DNA from: Cribrihabitans_A neustonicus
GTDB taxonomy: Bacteria; Pseudomonadota; Alphaproteobacteria; Rhodobacterales; Rhodobacteraceae
Length of the DNA: 64,000 bases
Assembly: GCF_048820895.1 (NCBI RefSeq)
Contig: NZ_JBMERQ010000001.1
Coordinates: forward strand, 434,001-498,000
Reading direction: 5' to 3'
In this document: in pieces, positions 23,641-31,469 of the stretch
How positions within the stretch are numbered: position 1 is the first letter of the stretch
Layout: every line of letters starts with the position of its first letter
Position numbers and translations under genes: made by a program
Notes under the pieces: model-generated
The model's database searches: none
Told to the model about the DNA's origin: nothing
The model's input: the letters and a program-made list of their open reading frames with translations, nothing else

Positions 23641-24258
23641 TCAGCTGTCGGGACCGATCAGCCCCAATCCGCGCAGGTAGATGCCGATGCCGCTTTCCAA
23701 GAGATCCTCGGGCGGGAAGGGCGAGGTGGCGCCCGGAGTGTTGCGGGCGTAAAGCTCCACCACCCCGTGGCTCATCGCCAGAATATGGGCCGAGAACATC
23801 GAGGCGGGCGGGCGTTTCTCCTCCGGGATGTGGCGGCTGAGATCCGCCGCCGCGCGCTCCAGGATGCGGCGGGCGCGGGCGGCGGCGTCGGCCAGTTCCG
23901 GCGTGCGGTTGACGGAAACGCCGCTTTCGAACATCGCGATGTAGTGGCCGGGATGCTTGCGGGCAAAGGCGAGATAGGCGCGGCCCGTGGCCTCGAACGC
24001 CGCGAGCGCCGAAGGCTGGTACTTGTCGTAGGCGTGCTGCATCAGGTCGGCGAACATCAGGTAGCCCTGGCGCGCGGCCTCGGCGATCAGGTCTTCGCGG
24101 CCCTCGAAATGGCGGTAGACAGCGGCGGGTGTGACGCCGGCTTGCTTGGCCGCCTGCGACAGGGTGAAGCCGGTCGGGCCCTTTGCCTCGATCAGCCGCA
24201 GCGCCGCCTCCACCAGCGCCTGGCGCAGGTTGCCGTGGTGGTAGCCGCGTTTAGGCAT
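23641..24258 (-). CDS. TetR-family transcriptional regulator (WHG-domain type)
   Basis: A 205-aa TetR protein. The N-terminal HTH is clear: YHHGNLRQALVEAALRLIEAKG, FTLSQAAKQAGVTPAAVYRHFEGREDLI (about residues 7-58). The ligand domain has the HYIAMFESG and HGVVELYA features of the TetR_C WHG group. The ligand is unknown. Its start lies inside the end of ppk2 (8-bp overlap, 24251-24258), so both are read from one minus-strand transcript; no autoregulatory operator can be placed between them. Confidence 0.9.
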   Translation of the reverse strand: MPKRGYHHGNLRQALVEAALRLIEAKGPTGFTLSQAAKQAGVTPAAVYRHFEGREDLIAEAARQGYLMFADLMQHAYDKYQPSALAAFEATGRAYLAFARKHPGHYIAMFESGVSVNRTPELADAAARARRILERAAADLSRHIPEEKRPPASMFSAHILAMSHGVVELYARNTPGATSPFPPEDLLESGIGIYLRGLGLIGPDS

Positions 24259-25120
24259 CCCAGATGTCCGGCCCGCCGCAGATGCTGCCGTCGAGCGGCC
24301 CGATGGCCTGCGCGTCCTTGCCCGCGTAGTCCACCGCGTGCAGCACCCGGCGGATCGCCGCCAGCCGGGCGCGGCGCTTGTCGTCGGAGCGGATCACCGT
24401 CCAGGGCGCTTCCGCGCAATGGCTGCGCGCGAAGGTCTCGGCGATGGCATCGGTGTAGGCGTCCCATTTCTCCAGCCCCTGCACGTCGATCGCGCTGAGC
24501 TTCCAGTGTTTCAGCGGATCGCGCTCGCGCGAGAGGAAGCGGCGGAGCTGCTCGGCGCGGCCGACGTTGAGCCAGAGCTTGAAGAGCTGGATGCCGTCCT
24601 CTGCCAGAGCCTGCTCGAATCCGGTGACCTGATGGAAGAAACGCTCGCGCTCGGCGTCGGTGCAGAAGCCGAAGACCTTCTCAACCACCGCGCGGTTGTA
24701 CCAGCTGCGGTCGAAGAAGACGATCTCCCCGGCCGAGGGCAGATGCGCGATGTAGCGCTGGAAGTACCATTGCGTGCGCTCCGTCTCGCTAGGCTTGGCC
24801 AGCGCCACGGTGCGGGCGCCGCGCGGGTTGAGGTTTTCGCGGAAGCGTTTGATGGTGCCGCCCTTGCCGGCCGCATCGCGGCCCTCGAACAGGATGGCGA
24901 TGCGCTGGCCGCCGGCCTTGACGCCTGCCTGCATCTTCACCAGCTCGATCTGCAGCGCCTCCATCGCGCGGTCGTAATCCTTGCGGTCCATCCGCTCCGA
25001 ATAGGGGTAGCCGGGGCTGGGGATCTCGCCCTTTTCCGTATCGCGCAGAGCGGCGCGGACCGCCTCGGGGGCGCCGCTGGCGGCAAAGGCGCTGATCGCT
25101 CCGTCAAATGGCAGCTGCAT
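24251..25120 (-). CDS. ppk2: Polyphosphate kinase 2 family protein
   Basis: PPK2 enzymes move phosphate between polyphosphate and nucleotides, usually making NTPs from polyP. The 289-aa protein has Walker A in FEGRDAAGKGGTIKRF (about residues 72-87), PRGARTVALAKPSETERTQWYFQRY, Walker B-type FFDRSWYNRAVVEKVFGFC and the lid region FLSRERDPLKHWKLSAID. This is the one-domain (class I-like) form; nucleotide preference cannot be decided. I chose the ATG at 25120 (MQLPFDG) with GGGGAG upstream. It is coupled to a TetR gene. Confidence 0.93.
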   Translation of the reverse strand: MQLPFDGAISAFAASGAPEAVRAALRDTEKGEIPSPGYPYSERMDRKDYDRAMEALQIELVKMQAGVKAGGQRIAILFEGRDAAGKGGTIKRFRENLNPRGARTVALAKPSETERTQWYFQRYIAHLPSAGEIVFFDRSWYNRAVVEKVFGFCTDAERERFFHQVTGFEQALAEDGIQLFKLWLNVGRAEQLRRFLSRERDPLKHWKLSAIDVQGLEKWDAYTDAIAETFARSHCAEAPWTVIRSDDKRRARLAAIRRVLHAVDYAGKDAQAIGPLDGSICGGPDIWDA

Positions 25121-25221
25121 GTAAAACTCCCCTTGGCTCAATTCCTTATACGGGCGCTGGTGCGGAAGCGCAGTATGGAATGTGAATCCTTTTAACGCAA
25201 ACCGGCCCGGCACAGGATGGC

Positions 25222-26187
25222 TCAGTGCAAACTGGCCTCGCGCAGGCCTGCGCGGGCGGCGGCGCGGTGAACGGCGGCGGCGACCTCTTTGGTGGCGGCC
25301 TGGTGCGGCATGTGGCCAATGCCATCAAGCAGCGTGAGCCGGGCCGAGGGCACGTCGCGGAGCAGCCTCTCGGCGTGCAGTGACGCGGCTACGGTAGTGT
25401 CGGCGCTGCCGTGCACGATTTCCACTGGCAGGGTGAGCTTGGGGTAATGCGGTGCCAGCGCCTTGATCTCGGAGAGCAGATTGGCGCGCTGCAATGCATT
25501 GGCGCGCAACGTCTTGCGCCGCAGGGTAAGGCCGGGGCCGAAATGCTCGGCGTAGCCCTTGGGCACCGGCTGCGGGGCAAACACATAGGTCAGCGTCTCG
25601 CGGACCTTGGCCTCGGGCACAAAGGCGGTGAGCGCGGGCACGACCAGGGCGCGCCCGAGAGCGGAGGAAGTGACGCGGTAGAAGGTATCGAGCGGCGTGT
25701 CCCAAGGGTGCGAGGGGCCTGCGACATTGACCAGCGCGGAGAGGCTCTCCGGATAATGGACTGCCCAGGCCAGCGCCACCGCGCCGCCGTAGCTGTGGCC
25801 CAGCACCACCGGCCGCACGGCGCCGAAGCGGGCGGCTGCCTCGCGGAGCAGCGCCGCCTGCTGGCGGATGCTGGCGCCCGTGCGGTTGATGCGGTCGCTG
25901 TAGCCCAGCCCGGGGCGGTCCACCACCAGAATGCGGTAGTCCTCGGCCAGCGCCGGCGCCAGGCGGAAGGTCATGTCGCGGGTGTTGCCGCTGGCGCCGT
26001 GGATCAGCACCAGGTCGGGCGCGCTGCCGCGGGGCTGTCCGGTCTCCAGCACGTGCACGCGGTGGCCGTCCACCTCCACCAGCTGGCCGCCCGGCGGGTG
26101 GCTGGCCTCGGCCCGGGCCTCGCGCTGCTGCGCGCGGATTGTGGTGAAGGCAACAGCTGCCGAAAGCGCCAGCGCCCCGAGGAGCAT
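25222..26187 (-). CDS. Alpha/beta-hydrolase with N-terminal membrane anchor or signal
   Basis: A 321-aa alpha/beta hydrolase. An N-terminal hydrophobic segment (MLLGALALSAAVAFTTIRA) suggests a signal anchor or export. The catalytic triad is visible: nucleophile Ser in VVLGHSYGGAVAL, Asp in VHGSADTTV and His in GIGHMPH; the oxyanion motif is LIHGASGN. The substrate is unknown; it could be an esterase, epoxide hydrolase or haloperoxidase-like enzyme. I chose ATG 26187, 4 bases after the metA stop; a GTG at 26199 (VRRAM) would overlap metA by 8 bases and add two arginines to the n-region. Confidence 0.82.
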   Translation of the reverse strand: MLLGALALSAAVAFTTIRAQQREARAEASHPPGGQLVEVDGHRVHVLETGQPRGSAPDLVLIHGASGNTRDMTFRLAPALAEDYRILVVDRPGLGYSDRINRTGASIRQQAALLREAAARFGAVRPVVLGHSYGGAVALAWAVHYPESLSALVNVAGPSHPWDTPLDTFYRVTSSALGRALVVPALTAFVPEAKVRETLTYVFAPQPVPKGYAEHFGPGLTLRRKTLRANALQRANLLSEIKALAPHYPKLTLPVEIVHGSADTTVAASLHAERLLRDVPSARLTLLDGIGHMPHQAATKEVAAAVHRAAARAGLREASLH

Positions 26188-26191
26188 CGCC

Positions 26192-27109
26192 CTACGCACC
26201 GATCCGGTCCAGCTCGTACGGCGTGGTCTGGTAGATCTCGTTGATCCAGTTGCCGTAGAGCAGGTGCGCATGGCTGCGCCAGCGGTTCAGCGGCTTCCGC
26301 GCCGGGTCGTTCTCGGGGTAGTAGTTCACCGGCACGTTGATTGCGGTGCCGCTGGCGATGTCGCGGTCGTACTCCTGCTTCAGGGTGTCACTGTCGTACT
26401 CGAAGTGGTTGAAGATGTAGAGCGCGCGGTGCTGCGGATCCTCAATCAGGCAGGGGCCGACCTCGGGGCTGCCAAGGAGGGTGCGCAGAGCGGGCCGTTC
26501 GTCGATCTCTTCCTGCTTCATTTCTGTCCAGCGGCTGACCGGGATCACGAAGTCATCAGAGAAGCCGCGCAGGTAGGGCGAGGCCGGCGCGAGGTTCTGG
26601 TGCCGGAAGCAGCCAAAGGCCTTATGCTCCAAAATGTATTTCCGGACGCCATGGAAATGGTTAATCATCGCCATGCCGCCCCAGCAGACGCCAAAGGTGG
26701 AATGCACGTTGGTCTGGGTCCATTCGAAGACCTCGCGCAGCTCGTCCCAATAGGTGACCTCATCGAACTCCAGGTGCTCGACCGGGGCGCCGGTGATGAG
26801 GAGGCCGTCGAACTTCTCGTGCTTCACCTCCTGGAAGGGGCGGTAGAACTCCTCCATGTGCTCAGCCGCGGTGTTCTTGGTCTGGTGCTCGGTCATCCGG
26901 ATCAGGCTCAGCTCGATCTGCAGGGGCGTCGCGCCTATCAGCCGGGCAAACTGGTTCTCAGTCTGAATTTTCTTGGGCATCAGATTGAGAAGCCCGATGC
27001 GCAGCGGCCGGATGTCCTGCCGTGCCGCCTGATCCGGCGACATGACCATCACGCCTTCGTTCGTCAGAACGTTGTAGGCGGGAAGGTCTGCGGGGATCTT
27101 GATGGGCAT
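26192..27109 (-). CDS. metA: Homoserine O-acyltransferase MetA, predicted acetyltransferase
   Basis: MetA acylates homoserine, the first committed step of methionine synthesis. The 305-aa protein has the nucleophile Cys142 in FGVCWGGMAMINHFHG and conserved LNLMPKKIQTENQFARL. Acyl-CoA choice in this family is governed by residue 111: Gly in E. coli (succinyl) and Glu in acetyl-using enzymes. Here GAPVEHLEF places Glu at exactly position 111, so acetyl-CoA is predicted despite the common succinyltransferase name. It sits between an unknown P-loop gene (58 bp upstream) and a hydrolase; the short gap holds no SAM-II riboswitch that I can see. Confidence 0.95.
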   Translation of the reverse strand: MPIKIPADLPAYNVLTNEGVMVMSPDQAARQDIRPLRIGLLNLMPKKIQTENQFARLIGATPLQIELSLIRMTEHQTKNTAAEHMEEFYRPFQEVKHEKFDGLLITGAPVEHLEFDEVTYWDELREVFEWTQTNVHSTFGVCWGGMAMINHFHGVRKYILEHKAFGCFRHQNLAPASPYLRGFSDDFVIPVSRWTEMKQEEIDERPALRTLLGSPEVGPCLIEDPQHRALYIFNHFEYDSDTLKQEYDRDIASGTAINVPVNYYPENDPARKPLNRWRSHAHLLYGNWINEIYQTTPYELDRIGA

Positions 27110-27168
27110 GGCTGTATCCTGATCTGCGGAAGTGCGTGCGGTTTAACGGAAATGGAGAGATAAGCGGG

Positions 27169-28032
27169 TTAGCTCCGGGCCTCAAGAGCGGAAGCGATCA
27201 ACTCATTGAAAGTGGCCTCGTCCCTTACGCTGGCGATCTGGTCGGCGGTGACAGTGACGCCCCAGTTGTCGGCCATCGCCTGATAGCGCGGCTGCCGGTG
27301 CGCCAGCGCCTGGGCGTAGGTCCAGCGGATAAAGGCATCGGGATCGACTTCGCCCTCGTCCAGCCGGTTCTGGGCCAGGTATTCCTGCCAGACCCGGTCG
27401 AGGAACGCGGGCTGGTAGGACATCGGCTTGGGGGCGCGGTCGAAACGGCGGATCAGCTCTTCGGTATGGGCCTCGTCGCCTTTGATCCAGACCATCAGCG
27501 TGTGTTTCGAAAGCTCTGTCAGGATCGGGTCGGCGGAGTCCTCCGGTTCGGCCCATTCGCAGATCGACCCGCCGGTGTCGCAGATAAAATGCGGGTAGCC
27601 ATAAAGCTGCCGTGCGCGGCTGATGAAATACTCGGTGTCCATCAGGGCGCGGATTTCGGCAACGCGGAACTGCTCCTGGCGGCGTTTGTATTCATTGATC
27701 GGCAAGCCGCCCTTGGCGACATCGCCCGGCTTGCCCAGATAAGCGGCAACGGGGGTGAGGTTTTCAAACGTGATGTTGGAGCCGATATAGATCGAATCCG
27801 TCAGCAGCAGATCGCGCAGGAAGGGCACCTTCATCGCCTCCGCCTTGGCGTTGTCGGCAATGTATTCGCCCATGTACCGGGTGCCGATGCGGTAGTCGAC
27901 GGAATAGTGGAACCATTGCCCGGCGCCGCGCAGGAGATTGCTGACGTGGGTTTTGCCAAGGCCCGACATGCCGAAAAAGAGCACGCGTTTGGCGGGCGCA
28001 TCGCGCCAGTCCTGGGCGGAAGAGTAAAGCAT
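27169..28032 (-). CDS. Uncharacterised P-loop NTPase/kinase-like protein
   Basis: A 287-aa protein with an N-terminal Walker A, VLFFGMSGLGKTHVSNLL (about residues 17-34), followed directly by SVDYRIGTRYM, a layout seen in small-molecule kinases such as the shikimate- and gluconate-kinase folds. Later features are a proline/glycine-rich loop (AYLGKPGDVAKGGL) and FICDTGGSICEW, where Asp may be Walker B-like. I do not recognise a named family. It stands directly upstream of metA on the same strand, so a link to methionine or a related metabolite is possible; nothing in the sequence proves it. Confidence 0.75.
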   Translation of the reverse strand: MLYSSAQDWRDAPAKRVLFFGMSGLGKTHVSNLLRGAGQWFHYSVDYRIGTRYMGEYIADNAKAEAMKVPFLRDLLLTDSIYIGSNITFENLTPVAAYLGKPGDVAKGGLPINEYKRRQEQFRVAEIRALMDTEYFISRARQLYGYPHFICDTGGSICEWAEPEDSADPILTELSKHTLMVWIKGDEAHTEELIRRFDRAPKPMSYQPAFLDRVWQEYLAQNRLDEGEVDPDAFIRWTYAQALAHRQPRYQAMADNWGVTVTADQIASVRDEATFNELIASALEARS

Positions 28033-28089
28033 GGGCGTATTCTGGTCCTTAGAGATGTTCCGCCTTGCTAGCGGCGCCGGCCGCGCCGG

Positions 28090-29001
28090 TCAATTCCGCG
28101 CGCGCCTGCGCCGCAGCCGTGGCGTGCCGTTCAGGACCAGAAGCCCCGCCGCGAGAAGGGCAAAGCCGGCAAAGGCCTGGGGCCTCAGAGTCTCGCCCAG
28201 GACCAGCGCGCCGAGCAGGATCGCCACCGGCGGGATCACCAGCGTGACCAGCATCAGGTTGCCGCTGCCCGCGAGCGCCAGCACCCGGTAATAGAGCAGG
28301 TAGGCGCCGGCGGTGGCGATAAGCGAGAAATAGGCCACGGCGCCCCAGGTGCCGGGCGCCAGGGATGGGTCGGGCACCCCGTCGAGGATCAGCGCCGCGG
28401 GCAGCAGCACCAGTGTGGAGCCGGTGAGCATCCCCGCCGCCGCAACCTGCGGCGCAAGCCCGCGCAGGGTAGACCGCGCCCAGGCGCTGGCGAAGGCATA
28501 GGAGAGCGCACCGCCCAAAACCGCGAGCTGCGCGCTGCTGCGCAGGTCGAAATGGGCAAACTGCTCCAGCCCGATCGCGGTGGCAACACCGAGGAAGCCC
28601 AGGGCCACGCCGCCTGCGCGCCTGAGGCTCAGCCGCTCGTCGGCAAAGGCCAGCGCCGCCACGATCACTCCGAAGATCGCGGTGGCGGCGTTGAGGATCG
28701 AGGTCAGCCCGGTCTCGATATAGAGCTGCCCCCAGGCCATCAGCGCAAAAGGGATGACGTTGTTCAGAAGCCCCATCACCAGGAAGGCGCCCCAGACCCG
28801 CGGCTCCCGCGGCAGCGGCAGGCGCATCATCAGCACCACCAGCCACAAAAGCAGCGCCGCCCAGCCGCAGCGGTGCAGCACCAGCGTCACCACCGGGATC
28901 TCGTCCAGCCCGAGCCGGATCGCGAGGAAGGAGCCGCCCCAGATCAGCCCGAGCAGCATCAGTTCGGCCCAGGCGCGGGGGGAGAGGGTCATCTGTGTCA
29001 T
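28090..29001 (-). CDS. EamA-family (DMT) transporter
   Basis: A 303-aa drug/metabolite transporter of about ten membrane helices made of two EamA repeats: the first begins WAELMLLGLIWGGSFLAIRLGL, the second around AQLAVLGGALSYAFASAWA. The motif PPVAILLGALVLGETL near the C-terminus is typical of the second repeat. These proteins export amino acids, nucleobases or similar small metabolites, but the substrate is not predictable. It is 58 bp upstream of the P-loop gene and may be in the same minus-strand unit as metA. Confidence 0.9.
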   Translation of the reverse strand: MTQMTLSPRAWAELMLLGLIWGGSFLAIRLGLDEIPVVTLVLHRCGWAALLLWLVVLMMRLPLPREPRVWGAFLVMGLLNNVIPFALMAWGQLYIETGLTSILNAATAIFGVIVAALAFADERLSLRRAGGVALGFLGVATAIGLEQFAHFDLRSSAQLAVLGGALSYAFASAWARSTLRGLAPQVAAAGMLTGSTLVLLPAALILDGVPDPSLAPGTWGAVAYFSLIATAGAYLLYYRVLALAGSGNLMLVTLVIPPVAILLGALVLGETLRPQAFAGFALLAAGLLVLNGTPRLRRRRARN

Positions 29002-29055
29002 GCCTCAGGGCTAGCGCGAGAGGCGCGCGCAGGCGACCCGTTTCCTGCGGCAAAC

Positions 29056-29090
29056 GAAAAACCCCGCCCGGAAAGGGGCGGGGTTTGAAA
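29056..29090 (-). terminator. Intrinsic terminator of the OmpP1/FadL gene
   Basis: AAACCCCGCCC pairs with GGGCGGGGTTT around GGAAA. On the minus strand the stem is followed by T residues (plus-strand A-run 29057-29061). It lies 20 bases after the porin stop codon. Confidence 0.88.
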
Positions 29091-29109
29091 TTTCCGGCCA
29101 GCGGAAGGC

Positions 29110-30234
29110 TCAGAAGTGGAAGCCGACCTTCAGGCCAAAGCTAACCGCGTCGTTGTCCTGGAAGTTGGCAACCGGATTGCCGCCGGGCGAGGCGACCGCA
29201 TCGCCGAGATCGGTGTAGCGGACACCGGCGGAGACGGTCACATTGTCCTGCTTGTACTGCACGCCCACACGGATCGCCTCGTAGCCGTGGGTCGGCGCCA
29301 GCGGCGAAACCAGATCATCCCCGTCAACGTCGGCATAGATCAGCGCCACCGAGCCGGACCAGTTGTCGTTGAAGGCACGGCCGACACCCAAGGTGTAGGT
29401 GACAGAATCGTCCAGGTCGATCAGGTCGACGGAGCGGCCGGCAAGGGTGCTGAGGCCCGGCACGACCAGATCGGTCACGCTGTGCTCGGCCCAGCGGATG
29501 TTGGCAAAGGCCAGCGTGTCGGCCGCGATGCCGGTCTGGAAGTCGAGGTTGACCGACTGCGGCGTCTTGGTCTTGGTCGAGGTGTTGGCGGTGGCACCGG
29601 TGGCAAAAGTCTCGTTCAGATCGAAATCGTGCTCGATTTCCGAGCTGTAGGTCAGCGCCGCGCGCAGGGCGATCTCGGGGACCTCGTAGGCCGCACCAGC
29701 GACCCAGCCGAAAGCGCCCTCCTTGTTTACCATCACGTTGTAGGTGCCGCCGATAGAGGTGTAGGCCGCGCCGGCGAGATTGATTTCCCCGTCGATCTCC
29801 TGGTAGCGCAGGCCGCCGTGCACGCTGAAGCGGTCGTTGAACTTGTAGCGCAGCAGTGCGGTCAGAGCGTTTGAATCCGCCTGTGCCCTGGTGCCGCCAA
29901 GCAGGGCGGAGCCGCCCACCGGGTAGTTCACGTCCACGCCCCAGGGCTGATCGAAGATCAGCGCGAAGGAAAGCTGCTCATTAATGTCCCGCTTGTAGCC
30001 GGCCCCGAACATATTGAAGCGCTCGCCGACGTCTCCGCTGGCCGAGCCGAGCGGGTTCAGCGTTGTGCGGTCGTTGCCCGACAAGTCCACGGAAGTGGTG
30101 GCAGCCGAGAACTCCGCGTAGTTGCCTTTTTCGAAGATGATGCCGATAGGCTGGCCGGTGCGGTCCAGGCCGCTGGCCATTGCAGAACCCGATGCCAGCG
30201 CCAGGGCCGCTGACGTTGCAAGATAGCGTTTCAT
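29110..30234 (-). CDS. OmpP1/FadL-family outer-membrane protein
   Basis: A 374-aa predicted outer-membrane beta-barrel for uptake of hydrophobic compounds such as fatty acids. It begins with a signal peptide MKRYLATSAALALASGSAMA cut before SGLDRTGQ; the mature N-terminus (TGQPIGIIFEKGNYAEFS) is typical of FadL-like roseobacter proteins. Alternating beta-strand patterns continue to a C-terminal aromatic residue (FGLKVGFHF) as needed for BAM insertion. I chose the ATG at 30234, with GGAGG-like bases just upstream, rather than a start 24 codons earlier that would hide the signal peptide. Monocistronic with its own terminator. Confidence 0.9.
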   Translation of the reverse strand: MKRYLATSAALALASGSAMASGLDRTGQPIGIIFEKGNYAEFSAATTSVDLSGNDRTTLNPLGSASGDVGERFNMFGAGYKRDINEQLSFALIFDQPWGVDVNYPVGGSALLGGTRAQADSNALTALLRYKFNDRFSVHGGLRYQEIDGEINLAGAAYTSIGGTYNVMVNKEGAFGWVAGAAYEVPEIALRAALTYSSEIEHDFDLNETFATGATANTSTKTKTPQSVNLDFQTGIAADTLAFANIRWAEHSVTDLVVPGLSTLAGRSVDLIDLDDSVTYTLGVGRAFNDNWSGSVALIYADVDGDDLVSPLAPTHGYEAIRVGVQYKQDNVTVSAGVRYTDLGDAVASPGGNPVANFQDNDAVSFGLKVGFHF

Positions 30235-30351
30235 TGTTCCTCCCTCAGTTGCGGCCTGGGCGGGCCGCTTTGGGCGAACGTAGTCGGGCAGATTTCCGCA
30301 GATCAATATTTACCGAACGGCAACTTGCCGCATACGCACTGCGCCGCTGCG

Positions 30352-31233
30352 TCATGCAGGCGTTTTCGCAACGGTTCTGGCGGTCAGGTTGAGGTAGTTG
30401 CCCAGACAGATCAGCGCCGCGCCGCTCAGCACCCAGATTTCCAGCGCCTCACCGTAGATAAGCATTCCCAAGACCGCGATTAGCGGCAGCCGGGCGAAGT
30501 CGACCGGGGCAACCACGCTGGCCGGCGCCATCGACAGGGCCGTGGTGAGGCAGAAATGCGCCGACAGGCCCGCCAGCCCGATCAGCACCAGCCAGGGCAG
30601 GGTGGCGGCGGCGGGCAGAGCCATGCTGCCATCCCAGCCTGCCGCGAGAAGGCCCATGCCGAGCTGCATGAGCGTGAGCCAGAACAGGATCGAGCCGGTG
30701 CTCTCAAACCGGGTCAGCCGTTTGGTTAGGATTGCAGTCAGCGCGAAGAACACGGCGCAGCCCGCCGCCGCCGCGATGCCGGCATTCAGGGTTTCCGGGC
30801 TGGGGCGGGCGACAATCAGGATACCGGCAAAGCCGAGGGCAACCGTCGCCGCCTTGTGCCGGGTCAGCGCCTCACCCAGCAGGAGCGGCGACAGCAGGAT
30901 CACCCAGAGGGGCGATGTGAATTCCAGCGCAAAAACCTGAGCCAGCGGGATCAGCGTCACCGCAAAGAACCACAGATTCTGGCCGGTGAAATGGCAGATG
31001 TTGCGCAGGAGGTGCGCGCCCAGCCGTGCGCGGCTGACCTGGTGCCAGCGGCCGGTGAGGCTGAGTACCGCGCAGACCACGATCAGCCCTGCCAGGCTGC
31101 GGTAGGTCATGATCTCGAAAGTGTCGAGGCTGAGCCCGGCTTCCCGTCCGGCAATCGCCATCGCCGAGAAGGAGAAGACCGCTCCCATCATCCATAGAGC
31201 GGCCCGGGCCGGGCCGGAAAGCTGCGCGGTCAT
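30352..31233 (-). CDS. EamA-family (DMT) transporter
   Basis: A 293-aa ten-helix transporter with two EamA repeats (ALWMMGAVFSFSAMAIAGREAG and GCAVFFALTAILTKRLTR). RNICHFTGQNLWFFAVTLIPLA and FARLPLIAVLGMLIYGEAL are characteristic of the subgroup near S-adenosylmethionine/riboflavin-type exporters, but the substrate is not assigned. I chose the ATG at 31233 (MTAQLSGPARAAL); the frame extends 30 codons upstream without membrane character. It is a separate gene from the EamA protein at 28090 and only distantly similar to it. Confidence 0.88.
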   Translation of the reverse strand: MTAQLSGPARAALWMMGAVFSFSAMAIAGREAGLSLDTFEIMTYRSLAGLIVVCAVLSLTGRWHQVSRARLGAHLLRNICHFTGQNLWFFAVTLIPLAQVFALEFTSPLWVILLSPLLLGEALTRHKAATVALGFAGILIVARPSPETLNAGIAAAAGCAVFFALTAILTKRLTRFESTGSILFWLTLMQLGMGLLAAGWDGSMALPAAATLPWLVLIGLAGLSAHFCLTTALSMAPASVVAPVDFARLPLIAVLGMLIYGEALEIWVLSGAALICLGNYLNLTARTVAKTPA

Positions 31234-31428
31234 GTCTGCCTCCTGTCTGCCTCCCCGCAGAGGAGGCGTATTTAGCACCCGCGGGTCAAGCCGGAACTGC
31301 CTGCGCCGGGGCAGGCGCGGCACCGGCGGAGCCCCCCAGGCGGCAGCCGGCCTTTAGGTGCCGCTCTGCCTGGGGCTGATCCATCTTGCGTTGCCGCGGG
31401 ATCTGCAAGTCATTGCCTGATCAAAAGA

Positions 31429-31456
31429 AAAACCCCGGCCGCGAGGGCCGGGGTTT
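31429..31456 (-). terminator. Intrinsic terminator of guaA
   Basis: AAACCCCGGCC-GCGA-GGGCCGGGGTTT; on the minus strand it is followed by T residues (plus-strand A-run around 31428-31432). It lies 14 bases after the guaA stop. Confidence 0.88.
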
Positions 31457-31469
31457 AGCAGATAAGGGC

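Noticed and set aside
27110..27168. Possible SAM-II riboswitch before metA
   Set aside because: Only 58 bases separate the genes and no pseudoknot-like stem/loop pattern is visible.
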